Shown here: piece by piece, positions 7,433-15,148 of the stretch
How the letters are laid out: the number at the start of each line of letters is the position of its first letter
How positions within the stretch are numbered: the stretch's first letter is position 1
Source: JBDTMT01 sp033764095
GTDB lineage: Bacteria; Desulfobacterota; Binatia; HRBIN30; CADEER01
Direction of reading: 5' to 3'
NCBI GenBank assembly: GCA_033764095.1
Contig: JANRJF010000342.1
Span: 1-32,697 of the forward strand
DNA length: 32,697 nucleotides
Notes under the pieces: generated by a model
What the model saw: only the letters and a program-made list of their open reading frames with translations
Databases searched by the model: none
What the model was told of the DNA's origin: nothing
Position numbers and translations under genes: made by a program

Positions 7433-7455
7433 AAAAACCCCTTGTGCCACATGGG
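7433..7455 (-). terminator. Probable intrinsic terminator after the Zn-ribbon gene
   Basis: Directly after the TAG stop (7456-7458), the minus strand reads CCCATGTGGCACAAGGGG and then TTTTT (7433-7437). The hairpin has CCC/GGG and TGT/ACA pairs with one A-A mismatch. The stem is short but the T-tract and position fit an intrinsic terminator ending the lemA-htpX-Zn-ribbon transcript. Confidence 0.5.
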
Positions 7456-8034
7456 CTAGCGCAGCAGCAGCCGGATGAGGGCCGCGAGCGCCAACCACGG
7501 TGACGCGCTGCGTAACGCGCTGCGCCAGTCGTCGGTGGCGGGCGTCGGGTCCTCGGCAGCGTAGGTGGCGGCGTCGAGGTTGGCGACCTGCGACCAGGCG
7601 GTCGCGACGCCGAGCTGCGCGCCGACGCGTGCGATCAGCTCGGCGTCGGCGCCGGGTGGGCGGCGCGGGCTGCGGCGCTTCAGGCGCGCCAGCTCGCCGC
7701 GGTTCATGAACATCCCGTCGCAGGTCGCGCAGCGCTCGATGCGCGCGTCGGCGGGCAGCGTCGGGTCGCGGAACGGACGCAGTGGCGCGGTGCAGCGCGG
7801 GCAGCGGCCCGGCTCGCTGGGCGCCGGCGTCGCGGCGCGCAGCCTGGCGGCGTCGACCGCGTCGATGCGGGCGGCTTCCTCGGCGCCCAGCGGGTAGAGC
7901 TCCCAGCGGTCGCACCAGATGCCGCCGCACCGCGCGCACTGATCGAGCAGCAGGCAGTACCCCGAGCGGGTCCGCGCCTGCACCACGTCCATCACCACGC
8001 CGCAGTGCGGACAGGGGGCGGGATTGGACGGCAT
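7456..8034 (-). CDS. Double zinc-ribbon (zf-TFIIB-like) protein
   Basis: The product has 192 residues. Two four-cysteine ribbons are visible: C8-x2-C11 with C33-x2-C36, and C78-x2-C81 with C102-x2-C105. The segment after the second pair, GMFMNRGEL, is typical of small bacterial zf-TFIIB proteins. A linker follows, and the protein ends in a hydrophobic stretch (about residues 177-191, WLALAALIRLLL) that could be a membrane anchor. It starts one base after the stop of the HtpX-like protease gene, so the two are co-translated. Exact function is unknown; a role with the neighbouring membrane protease is inferred from context only. Confidence 0.75.
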   Translation of the reverse strand: MPSNPAPCPHCGVVMDVVQARTRSGYCLLLDQCARCGGIWCDRWELYPLGAEEAARIDAVDAARLRAATPAPSEPGRCPRCTAPLRPFRDPTLPADARIERCATCDGMFMNRGELARLKRRSPRRPPGADAELIARVGAQLGVATAWSQVANLDAATYAAEDPTPATDDWRSALRSASPWLALAALIRLLLR

Positions 8035-8035
8035 G

Positions 8036-8944
8036 TCAGCTCGCCAGGCCGCGCAGCAGGGCGACGCGCTGGGCCAGCGGCGGGTGGGTGGCGAAGAGAC
8101 TCGCCCAGGCCCCCTCGTGCTGGTCGACGCGGCGGCGCAGCGGGCTGACCAGGAAGAGGTGGGCGGTGCCGCGCGTCGCGGCGCGCAGCGGGAACTCGCT
8201 GGCGGCGATCTTCTCCAGGGCGCGGGCGAGGCCTTCAGGGTTGCGCGTCAGCTGCACCGCGGTGGCGTCGGCCTGATACTCGCGGCGGCGCGAGACGGCC
8301 ATTGCCAGGATGCGCGAGAGCAGCGGCGTCAGCAGGACCAGCACGGCGACCAGCAGGGGCAACCACACGGCGGGTGAGGCGCCGCGCTGGCGGCTCAGCC
8401 AGAGGTTGCGGCGCGCCCAATCGGCGAGCATCAGCAGGCCGCCGAACAGCACCGACACCAGCGTCATGACCGCCGTATCGCGGTTGCCGATGTGCGCCAT
8501 CTCGTGCGCGACCACGCCCTGTGTCTCCTCGCGGTCGAGCAGCGCCAGCGCGCCGGCGGTGACCGCCAGCACGGCGTGCGCCGGATCGCGCCCGGCGGCG
8601 AGCGCGTTGGGCGACGGGTCCGGGATGACGAAGAGGCGCGGGCGCGGCAGGCCGGCGGCGATCGCCATCTCGGTGGTGATGTGGTCGAGCTGTTGATGTT
8701 CGGGGTCGCTCGGCTGCAGCGGTTCGGCGAGCAGCGACTGCAGCACCCAGTCGGCGCCGTTGCGCCAGCCGAGCCAGGCCGTGCCGCTCGCGATCGCCAA
8801 CGCGGCGAGTGTGGCGATCGGCAGCGGGGCGCCGATCAGCGTGACGTCGACGCTCAACCCGACCGCGGCGAAGAGCGCCGCGAAGGCGGCGAAGAGGAGC
8901 TGCGTGCGACGGCGGTTGCGGCGTTGCTGGTCTACGAAGTTCAC
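8036..8944 (-). CDS. M48-family membrane zinc metalloprotease (HtpX-like)
   Basis: The product has 302 residues. The zinc site HEMAH is at 147-151 and the third ligand Glu lies in SRRREYQADATA (E222), the M48 arrangement. Two hydrophobic helices are near residues 16-60 and two near 158-215, so the active site faces the cytoplasm as in HtpX. It degrades misfolded or damaged membrane proteins in the characterised relatives. The start overlaps the lemA end by 4 bases, and a Zn-ribbon gene follows after one base. The lemA-M48 pairing is widespread in bacteria. Whether this is the sole HtpX ortholog cannot be told from this window. Confidence 0.9.
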   Translation of the reverse strand: MNFVDQQRRNRRRTQLLFAAFAALFAAVGLSVDVTLIGAPLPIATLAALAIASGTAWLGWRNGADWVLQSLLAEPLQPSDPEHQQLDHITTEMAIAAGLPRPRLFVIPDPSPNALAAGRDPAHAVLAVTAGALALLDREETQGVVAHEMAHIGNRDTAVMTLVSVLFGGLLMLADWARRNLWLSRQRGASPAVWLPLLVAVLVLLTPLLSRILAMAVSRRREYQADATAVQLTRNPEGLARALEKIAASEFPLRAATRGTAHLFLVSPLRRRVDQHEGAWASLFATHPPLAQRVALLRGLAS

Positions 8945-9501
8945 CGGTTGGTGGGCAGCGTCAGATCGACCGTGGGAGCGGCGCGTTCGGCGTCGTCGGC
9001 GGCGAACAGCTCGGCGTGCTGGAAGCCGAACTGGCGCGCGATCAGCGCGGCGGGGAAGACGTCCTGCTGGGTGTTAAACTGCGTCGCCACGTCGTTGTAG
9101 TACTGGCGCGCGTAGCCGAGCTGGTTCTCGGTGGTGGTCAGCTCCTCCTGCAGGCGCAGGACGTTCTCGTTGGCGCGCAGCTGCGGATAGTTCTCCGCCA
9201 CCGCGAACAGCTGGCGCAGCGCCCGACTCAGGTTGGCCTCGGCGACCATCGATTCGTGCCCGGGCGACGCGGCGACGGCGCGGTTGCGGGCGCTGATGAC
9301 GCGCTCCAGAGTGTCGCGCTCGAACTCCATCGCGCCGCGCACCGCCGCCACCAGATTGGGGATGAGGTCGTGGCGGCGTTTGAGCTGCACGTCGATCTGC
9401 TTCCAGCCGTTGGCCACCTGGTTCTTCAGCGTCACCAAGCGGTTGTAGGCAAACACCGCCCAGGCGACGACCGCCAGGGCGACCAGCAGCAGCACCATCA
9501 T
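8941..9501 (-). CDS. lemA: LemA family protein
   Basis: The product has 186 residues. An N-terminal helix (residues 1-20) anchors the protein, and the family signature follows: YNRLVTLKNQVANGWKQID, then LKRRHDLIPNLV. The remaining sequence is a long helical bundle (ATTENQLGYARQYYNDVA-like), ending with the short C-terminal tail. LemA proteins are membrane-anchored coiled-coil domains of poorly known function. They frequently precede M48 proteases, as here with a 4-base overlap. The start codon is the first of two ATGs at 9501; no strong ribosome site is visible. Confidence 0.92.
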   Translation of the reverse strand: MMVLLLVALAVVAWAVFAYNRLVTLKNQVANGWKQIDVQLKRRHDLIPNLVAAVRGAMEFERDTLERVISARNRAVAASPGHESMVAEANLSRALRQLFAVAENYPQLRANENVLRLQEELTTTENQLGYARQYYNDVATQFNTQQDVFPAALIARQFGFQHAELFAADDAERAAPTVDLTLPTNR

Positions 9502-9515
9502 CGGCGCGCAGTGTA

Positions 9516-9535
9516 TCGGCGCCGGGTGGCGCCGA
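9516..9535. other. GC hairpin between eno and lemA
   Basis: A perfect 8-bp stem, TCGGCGCC and GGCGCCGA, with loop GGGT, sits in the 49-bp gap between the eno stop and the lemA start. There is no T-run on either strand. It could be a weak terminator for eno or a processing site. Confidence 0.35.
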
Positions 9536-9550
9536 CCACAGGAAAAACGC

Positions 9551-10834
9551 TCAGCGCCGGCCGCGCTTCAACGCCGCCTTGCCGGGGTACACCGCCTTCT
9601 TGCCGAGCTGCTCCTCGATGCGCAGCAGCTGATTGTACTTGGCGGTGCGCTCGCCGCGGCAGGCGCTGCCGGTCTTGATCTGACCGGCATTGGTGGCGAC
9701 CGCCAGATCGGCGATGGTGGCGTCCTCGGTTTCGCCGGAACGGTGCGAGATCACCGTCGTGTAGCCGGCCGAGCGCGCCAGCTCGATCGCCTCCAGCGTC
9801 TCGGTCAGCGTGCCGATCTGGTTCAGCTTGATGAGGATCGAGTTGCCCACCTTGGTCTCGATACCCTGTCGCAGGCGCTTGACGTTGGTGACGAACAGGT
9901 CGTCGCCGACCAGCTGCACCTGCTTGCCGAGCCGGCTGGTGAGCGCCTGCCAGCCCTCCCAGTCGTCCTCGGCGAGGCCGTCCTCGATCGACACGATCGG
10001 GTAGCGCGACACCCAGTCGGCCCAGAAGTCGCCCATCTCGCTCGGCGTGCGGCGCGAGCCGTCCGACTTCTTGAAGACGTACGCGCCGTCCTTGAAGAAC
10101 TCGCTGCTGGCCGGATCGAGCGCGATCGCGATCTGCGTGCCGGGCTTGTAGCCGGCGCGCTCGATTGCCTGCAGGACCAGCTCGACCGCCTCCTGGTTGG
10201 AGGCGAGATTGGGGGCAAAGCCGCCCTCGTCGCCGACCCCGGTGCCGAGGCCGCGCTCGTGCAGCACGCCCTTCAGCGCGTGGAACACCTCGGTGCCCAT
10301 GCGCAGCCCCTCGGCGAAGCTGCGCGCGCCGATCGGCATGACCATGAACTCCTGCAGGTCGACCGAGCTGTCGGCGTGCGCGCCGCCGTTGAGGATGTTC
10401 ATCATCGGCACCGGCAGCGTCACCGCCTTGCTGCCGCCCAGGTAGCGGTAGAGCGGCTCGCCCGCCGCCGCCGCCGCCGCCTTGGCGACCGCCAGCGAGA
10501 CGCCGAGCAGCGCGTTGGCGCCGAGCTTGCGCTTGGTCGGCGTGCCGTCGAGCTCGAGCAGGCGCTTGTCGATCGCCGCCTGCTGGGAGGCGTCGCGCCC
10601 CTTCAACGCCGGCGCGATCACGCGCGCGACGTTGGCCACCGCTTTGCGCACGCCCTTGCCCTTGTAGCGCTTGCCGCCGTCGCGCAGCTCCAGCGCCTCG
10701 TGCTCGCCGGTCGACGCACCGGACGGCACGGCGGCGCGGCCGAGGGCGCCGCCGCGCAGCAGGACGTCGACCTCGACGGTCGGGTTGCCCCGCGAATCGA
10801 GGATCTCACGCGCCACAATGCTCTGGATCTTCAC
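9551..10834 (-). CDS. eno: Enolase (phosphopyruvate hydratase)
   Basis: The product has 427 residues, the normal bacterial length. It converts 2-phosphoglycerate to phosphoenolpyruvate in glycolysis and is also a common RNA-degradosome partner. Visible motifs are REILDSRGNPTVEVDV at the N-terminus, PSGASTGEHEALELRDG, the metal ligands in ALDPASSEF, SIEDGLAEDDWEGW and VGDDLFVTN, the catalytic lysine in LIKLNQIGTLTETLEA, and SHRSGETEDATIADLAVA. The GTG at 10834 has GGAGG 8 bases upstream and is preferred over an in-frame start further upstream. It is divergent from ftsB with a 68-bp spacer, a neighbourhood often conserved in Proteobacteria. Confidence 0.97.
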   Translation of the reverse strand: MKIQSIVAREILDSRGNPTVEVDVLLRGGALGRAAVPSGASTGEHEALELRDGGKRYKGKGVRKAVANVARVIAPALKGRDASQQAAIDKRLLELDGTPTKRKLGANALLGVSLAVAKAAAAAAGEPLYRYLGGSKAVTLPVPMMNILNGGAHADSSVDLQEFMVMPIGARSFAEGLRMGTEVFHALKGVLHERGLGTGVGDEGGFAPNLASNQEAVELVLQAIERAGYKPGTQIAIALDPASSEFFKDGAYVFKKSDGSRRTPSEMGDFWADWVSRYPIVSIEDGLAEDDWEGWQALTSRLGKQVQLVGDDLFVTNVKRLRQGIETKVGNSILIKLNQIGTLTETLEAIELARSAGYTTVISHRSGETEDATIADLAVATNAGQIKTGSACRGERTAKYNQLLRIEEQLGKKAVYPGKAALKRGRR

Positions 10835-10852
10835 CGCTCGGCCTCCAACGCG

Positions 10853-10881
10853 TTGCCTCCACACCGGGGCTTCTCTAGAAT
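10853..10881 (+). promoter_or_regulatory. Sigma-70 promoter of ftsB
   Basis: TTGCCT (10853-10858), 17 bases, then TAGAAT (10876-10881), a near-consensus -10. Transcription would start near 10888, 15 bases before the GTG start, with GAGGCG in the leader as ribosome site. Confidence 0.6.
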
Positions 10882-10902
10882 CCGGCGCGAGGCGAATCGA
10901 AC

Positions 10903-11208
10903 GTGCGCTACCTAACGCCGCTGCCCTGGAAATACAAAGCCGTCGTCGCGCTCGGCATCGCCGCGCTGGTGCTGTGCGCGGTGTCGGCGGTGTACGGCGG
11001 CGGCGGCGTCATCCAGTTGCGCCAGCTGCAGGCGCAGCAGGCGGCGGCGGAGGCGGAAGCGTTCGCGCTGGCGCAGCGCAACGCGCGCACGCGCGACCAT
11101 CTCGATCGCCTCGAGCGCGACGACTCGTACCTCGAGAAGGTGGTGCGCGAGCGGCTCGGCTGGGTGAAGCCCGGCGAGCTGGTCTACCGCATCGACCGGC
11201 GCGACTGA
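10903..11208 (+). CDS. ftsB: Cell division protein FtsB (DivIC/septum formation initiator family)
   Basis: The product has 101 residues: one transmembrane helix (about residues 13-35), then a coiled coil (about 36-75, rich in Gln, Ala, Glu), and the conserved end LEKVVRERLGWVKPGELVYRI. FtsB forms a trimer with FtsL and FtsQ at the division site and helps activate septal peptidoglycan synthesis. It starts with GTG behind a good ribosome site and promoter. Location next to eno is the usual one for ftsB. Confidence 0.88.
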   Translation: MRYLTPLPWKYKAVVALGIAALVLCAVSAVYGGGGVIQLRQLQAQQAAAEAEAFALAQRNARTRDHLDRLERDDSYLEKVVRERLGWVKPGELVYRIDRRD

Positions 11209-11214
11209 GCGCCG

Positions 11215-11943
11215 TTACGGCGCCGGTGTGCGCCGCACTTCGCCGGTCATCGGCACGAAGCGCACGGAGCCGTGCCGCGACCACTCGATGGTGTCGCCGC
11301 GCCGAATGCCGACCGCCAACTCCTCGCCGTCGCCGCGTTCGAGCGGCGCGACGATGCGGCCCCCCTCGCGGATCTGCGCGCGCAGCGCCTCGGGCAGCCG
11401 CGGTGCCGCGGCGGTGATGATGACGGCGTCGAACGGCGCCGCCTCCGGCCAGCCAAAGTAGCCGTCGCCGGCCCGCACATGCACGCTGTCGGCGCCCACC
11501 GCGGCCAGCGTCGCCCGGGCGCGCTCGGCCAGCACCGGGTCGATTTCGATCGAGTAGACCTCGCGCGCCAGGCGTGCCAGCACCGCCGCCTGGTAGCCGG
11601 AGCCGGTGCCGATCTCCAGCACGCGCTCGCTGCCGTCGAGCCGCAGCAGCTGCGTCATCAGGGCGACGATGTAGGGCTGCGAGATGGTCTGGCCGCGGCC
11701 GATCGGCAGCGCGCCGTCGTGGTAGGCGGCGGCGCGCTGGGCGTCGGGGACGAAGCGGTGACGCGGGACCGACTGCATCGCGTCCAGCACGCGCGCATCG
11801 GTGATGTCGCGCGCACGCAACTGCCGCGCGACCATGTCGCGGCGCGCCGCGACGTCGGCGGGGCTGTCGGCCGGCGGGCCGGCGGCCGGGGGATCGGTGC
11901 AGGAGGCGACCAGGGCGAGTCCCGCCAGGAGCGCGCGGAGCAC
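11215..11943 (-). CDS. pcm: Protein-L-isoaspartate O-methyltransferase with lipoprotein signal
   Basis: The product has 242 residues. It methylates isoaspartyl residues in damaged proteins to start their repair. The SAM-binding motif VLEIGTGSGYQAAVLARL is clear. PRHRFVP, GRGQTISQPYIVALM and GGRIVAPLE are the other Pcm signatures. The first 15 residues (MLRALLAGLALVASC) form a hydrophobic leader ending in VASC, a good lipobox, followed by a Pro/Ala-rich linker. It is therefore predicted to be exported and lipid-anchored, unlike the cytosolic E. coli enzyme. The start is GTG at 11943, 28 bp after the gcvH-like gene. A shorter cytosolic form starting later cannot be excluded. Confidence 0.88.
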   Translation of the reverse strand: MLRALLAGLALVASCTDPPAAGPPADSPADVAARRDMVARQLRARDITDARVLDAMQSVPRHRFVPDAQRAAAYHDGALPIGRGQTISQPYIVALMTQLLRLDGSERVLEIGTGSGYQAAVLARLAREVYSIEIDPVLAERARATLAAVGADSVHVRAGDGYFGWPEAAPFDAVIITAAAPRLPEALRAQIREGGRIVAPLERGDGEELAVGIRRGDTIEWSRHGSVRFVPMTGEVRRTPAP

Positions 11944-11971
11944 CGCTTCGCCCCGTGCCGCGGCCGGGCCG

Positions 11972-12394
11972 CTAGTCGTCCTCGGCGCCGGCGACGAATT
12001 CCTCGTACTCTTCCGTCGCCATCAGCTCGTCGAGCTCCGACTCGTCGCTGAGCTCGATCTCGATCAACCAGCCTTCGTGGTACGGGTCCTCGTTGGTGAG
12101 CGAGGCGTGGTCTTCGAGATCGCCGTTGACCGCCTGCACGACGCCGCTCACCGGGGCGATCAGCTCGTGGACCGTGCGCACCGACTCGAGCTCGCCGAAC
12201 GGCTCGCCCTTCTCGATGGTGTCGCCGACGTCGGGCAGCTCGACGGCGATGATCTCGCCGATGCCGTCCTGTCCCTGGTCGGACATGCCAAGCTGCGCGC
12301 GGCCCGCTTCCGAGCGCACCCAGAGATGGTCCTCGCTGAAGCGCAAGACGGTAACCGCCTCGCTCTCCTTCTTGCGTATCTTGGGTTTCGGCAC
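11972..12394 (-). CDS. GcvH-like protein lacking the lipoyl-lysine
   Basis: The product has 140 residues and aligns over its whole length with glycine cleavage H protein: DHLWVRSE, LGMSDQGQDGIGEIIAVELP, then the hairpin ELESVRTVHELIAPVSGVV, and NEDPYHEGWLIEIE. In functional H proteins the hairpin reads ESVKA and the lysine carries lipoate. Here codon CGC at 12176-12178 gives R73. It cannot be lipoylated at that position, so a classical glycine cleavage role is unlikely. No gcvT or gcvP lies nearby. The C-terminus is very acidic. The GTG start has AAGGAG 7 bases upstream. It may act as a structural or regulatory lipoyl-domain fold. Confidence 0.88.
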   Translation of the reverse strand: MPKPKIRKKESEAVTVLRFSEDHLWVRSEAGRAQLGMSDQGQDGIGEIIAVELPDVGDTIEKGEPFGELESVRTVHELIAPVSGVVQAVNGDLEDHASLTNEDPYHEGWLIEIELSDESELDELMATEEYEEFVAGAEDD

Positions 12395-12462
12395 CGAGCG
12401 CTCCTTACCGACGCCCGATTTGCGATGTCAAGCCCCGTCCGCCCGCCGCGCGCGTTCCCGTC

Positions 12463-12491
12463 TTGCGTGCCGAACGACGCGCTCCTAGCAT
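12463..12491 (+). promoter_or_regulatory. Promoter of the ravA-viaA-terC operon, probably leaderless
   Basis: TTGCGT (12463-12468), 17 bases, then TAGCAT (12486-12491). The ATG at 12499 starts 8 bases after the -10 box, right where transcription should begin. No Shine-Dalgarno sequence precedes it, which fits a leaderless message. Confidence 0.5.
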
Positions 12492-12498
12492 CCGCCGC

Positions 12499-13617
12499 AT
12501 GACGGCGCGCGAGACGGTCCGGGCGATCCGCGAGGAGCTCGGGCAGTGGTTCCTCGAGCGCAGCGAGGTGATCGACGGCGCGCTCGCCGCGGTACTGAGC
12601 GGCCACCACGTGCTGCTCATCGGCCCGCCCGGTACCGCCAAGTCTATGCTCGCCGACGCGCTCTGCCGCCGCCTCGAGGGCGCGACCTACTTCCAGTGGC
12701 TGCTGACCAAGTTCACCACCCCCGAGGAACTGTTCGGCGCGGTGAGCCTGGCGGCGCTCGAACGCGACGAGTATCGGCGCGTCACCACCGGCAAGCTGCC
12801 CGAGGCGCACGTCGCGTTCCTCGACGAGGTGTTCAAGGCCAGCTCGTCGATCCTCAACGCCATCCTGGCGCTGATGCAGGAGCGTCGCTTCGACAACGGT
12901 CGCGAGGCGGTGACGGTGCCGCTGATCGCGCTGATCGGCGCCAGCAACGAGCTGCCCGAGGACGACGAGCTGCAGGCGCTCTACGACCGCTTTCTCCTGC
13001 GCTTCGTGGTCGGATACATCGACGAGGACTTCCGCTTCCTGAAGATGCTGCAGGCCCGTCCGCCGGCGCGCGCGACGACGCTGTCGCTCGCCGACCTGCG
13101 CGCCGCGCAGGCGGAGGTCGCCGCGGTGCGCGTACCCGACGCCGCCTACCGCGCGCTCGCCGAGCTGCGCCGCGAGCTCGGCCGCGTGCAGGTGGTCGCC
13201 TCCGACCGCCGCTACCGCCAGGCGCTCGACGTGCTGCGCGCGCACGCCTACCTGGATGGGCGCGAGGCGGTCGGCGACGACGACCTGTTCTTTCTCGAAC
13301 ACGTGCTGTGGCGCGACCCGGGCGAGCGTGCGGCGGTACGCGAGGCGGTGCATCGGCTGCTGCGCGGCTACGTCGACGAGGCGCGCGCACTGCTCTACCA
13401 GTCGCGCGAGCTGCGCGACTACGCGCATCGGCCGTGGGACACGCACGAGCTGCGTGGGCGCGCCGTCGTCGAGGCGCACACCAAGATCCGCCAGATCCTC
13501 GCCAAGCTGGAGGGGCTGCTCGACGAGGCGCGCGGCGCCGGCCGCCCGGTGGATGCGGTCGAGGCGGTGCGCGCCGAGATCGAGTCGATCCAGCATGAGA
13601 TGCTCGAGGCGCTGTGA
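12499..13617 (+). CDS. RavA-like MoxR AAA+ ATPase
   Basis: The product has 372 residues. Walker A GPPGTAKS is at 42-49 and Walker B FLDE at 107-110. The region LLTKFTTPEELFGAVSL between them and LIGASNELPEDDELQALYDRF (sensor 1 and Arg region) match the RavA branch of MoxR ATPases. C-terminal residues from about 280 on are helical. MoxR ATPases are chaperone-like machines that assemble or mature metal- or cofactor-containing complexes together with a VWA partner. That partner follows with a 4-base GTGA overlap. Start at 12499 is chosen over an in-frame start 36 bases upstream because of promoter position. Confidence 0.88.
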   Translation: MTARETVRAIREELGQWFLERSEVIDGALAAVLSGHHVLLIGPPGTAKSMLADALCRRLEGATYFQWLLTKFTTPEELFGAVSLAALERDEYRRVTTGKLPEAHVAFLDEVFKASSSILNAILALMQERRFDNGREAVTVPLIALIGASNELPEDDELQALYDRFLLRFVVGYIDEDFRFLKMLQARPPARATTLSLADLRAAQAEVAAVRVPDAAYRALAELRRELGRVQVVASDRRYRQALDVLRAHAYLDGREAVGDDDLFFLEHVLWRDPGERAAVREAVHRLLRGYVDEARALLYQSRELRDYAHRPWDTHELRGRAVVEAHTKIRQILAKLEGLLDEARGAGRPVDAVEAVRAEIESIQHEMLEAL

Positions 13618-15146
13618 GCGACGACCGCCGCCGGCCGCACTGGATCGAGCATGACGCGTACGACCGCGCCGCGTTCGCCGCGCTGAGCGCCGACTCGCCG
13701 GCGCTGCAGGCGCTGGCCGCCAGCGGCGGCAAGCTGCTGCCGCACTTCGACGCCTTTCTGCTCGACCTCTACGCGCTCTGCTACAAGATGAACATCGTCG
13801 TGCACGCCGCCGAGACGGTGGCGCCGGCGGCCGCCGTCTATCGGCTGGTGCTCGACGAGCTGCGCGGCGCGGCGGCGTTGGCGACGTTGCGCCAGCAGAC
13901 GGTGCTCGACGAGCACGTCGCCGGCCTCGCAACCCTGCTGCTCGGCGAATCGCTGCTGGAGCTGCTCAAGTCCGAAAGGCTGCTGACGCGCGGCGAGATG
14001 CTCGACGTCTGGAACCTGGCGCAGCAGGACGAGGAGAACGACGCGCGCCGCGAGGACGCCGCGACCGCCGCCGAGCTCGAGCGCGCCGTCGCCGGGGCGC
14101 CGGCGGAGCGGCGCCTGGCCGACCTGCGGCAGCGCCTGCTGCGCGAGCACGGGGCGGCGGCGGGGCGGCTGGACCAGCAGGCGCGCCGCTTGTCGCAGAC
14201 GTTGAACGACGCCGCGGTGCGGCGCCCGTCGCGTGTCGCGCCGCTGCTCGATCGCGCGCTCGCCGATCTCGACACCGCGCGCGACGCCACCGAGCGGTGG
14301 AGCCTGCAGCTCGGCGGCGGCGGGCGCAGCTCGGCGGGCGCGCAGCTCGAGCTCGGCCGCCACCTGGCGCGCAACCCGAAGTTGCTGCGCCTCGCCCAGC
14401 TGGTCGGGCGCATGCGCGCCAGCGCCCGCGCGCTGCGCCGCAAACTGTACGAGCGCAACAACTCCGAGGTGTTCGCGGTCGAGCGCGGCGCCGCCTGGGA
14501 GCACCTGCTGCCGCCCGAGCTGATGGGGCTGCGCCACCCGGTGCTGCGCCGCGACTTCCGCCGCCGCCTGGTGGAGGGCGAGCTGCGCGTCTACAGTCTG
14601 CGCGCCCGCGAGCAGCGCGGGCGCGGCCCGCTGATCGTCTGCCTCGACGGCAGCTCGTCCATGGCCGGGGACAAGGAGATCTGGGCGAAGGCGGTGACCC
14701 TGACACTACTCGACATCGCGGCGCGGCAGCGCCGCCACTTTCGCTCGATCTGCTTCTCCTCGGCGGAGACGCCGCTGCAGGTGCTCGACCTCAACCCGCG
14801 GCAGCGCTACGCGCCCGACCTCCAACAGGTCTTCGCGCTCGCCGAGTACTTCCCCGGTGGCGGCACGGACTTCCAGCAGCCGCTCGACGCGGCGCTGGAG
14901 TCGCTGCGCCGCGACCGCCGGCGGCGCGGCGACGTGGTCTTCATCACCGACGGCGAATGCGGCGTCGACCCGGCCTGGGTCCGGCACTTCCAGCGCGAGA
15001 AGGCGGCGCTCGGGTTCACCTTGTTCTCGGTGTTGATCGACGTCGGCGCCAGTTCGCTGGGCGCACTGAAGGCGTTCAGCGACCACATCACCTCGGTCGG
15101 TCAGCTGACCAGCGACGCGACGCGCGAGATCTTCCTCAAGGTCTGA
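13614..15146 (+). CDS. ViaA-like VWA-domain protein
   Basis: The product has 510 residues. The N-terminal 300 residues are helical and charged. A C-terminal von Willebrand A domain carries an intact metal-ion-dependent adhesion site: DGSSS at 345-349, the threonine in GGGTDFQQPLD, and FITDGECG. The layout and the preceding RavA-like gene match E. coli ViaA, which works with RavA and has been linked to respiratory-complex maturation and aminoglycoside sensitivity. The GTG start overlaps the ATPase stop by 4 bases. terC follows after 2 bases. No signal peptide is seen, so it is cytosolic. Confidence 0.85.
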   Translation: MSDDRRRPHWIEHDAYDRAAFAALSADSPALQALAASGGKLLPHFDAFLLDLYALCYKMNIVVHAAETVAPAAAVYRLVLDELRGAAALATLRQQTVLDEHVAGLATLLLGESLLELLKSERLLTRGEMLDVWNLAQQDEENDARREDAATAAELERAVAGAPAERRLADLRQRLLREHGAAAGRLDQQARRLSQTLNDAAVRRPSRVAPLLDRALADLDTARDATERWSLQLGGGGRSSAGAQLELGRHLARNPKLLRLAQLVGRMRASARALRRKLYERNNSEVFAVERGAAWEHLLPPELMGLRHPVLRRDFRRRLVEGELRVYSLRAREQRGRGPLIVCLDGSSSMAGDKEIWAKAVTLTLLDIAARQRRHFRSICFSSAETPLQVLDLNPRQRYAPDLQQVFALAEYFPGGGTDFQQPLDAALESLRRDRRRRGDVVFITDGECGVDPAWVRHFQREKAALGFTLFSVLIDVGASSLGALKAFSDHITSVGQLTSDATREIFLKV

Positions 15147-15148
15147 CG

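Noticed and set aside
10458..10482. GCC trinucleotide run as microsatellite
   Set aside because: It encodes an alanine run inside enolase, in frame and within the conserved fold.
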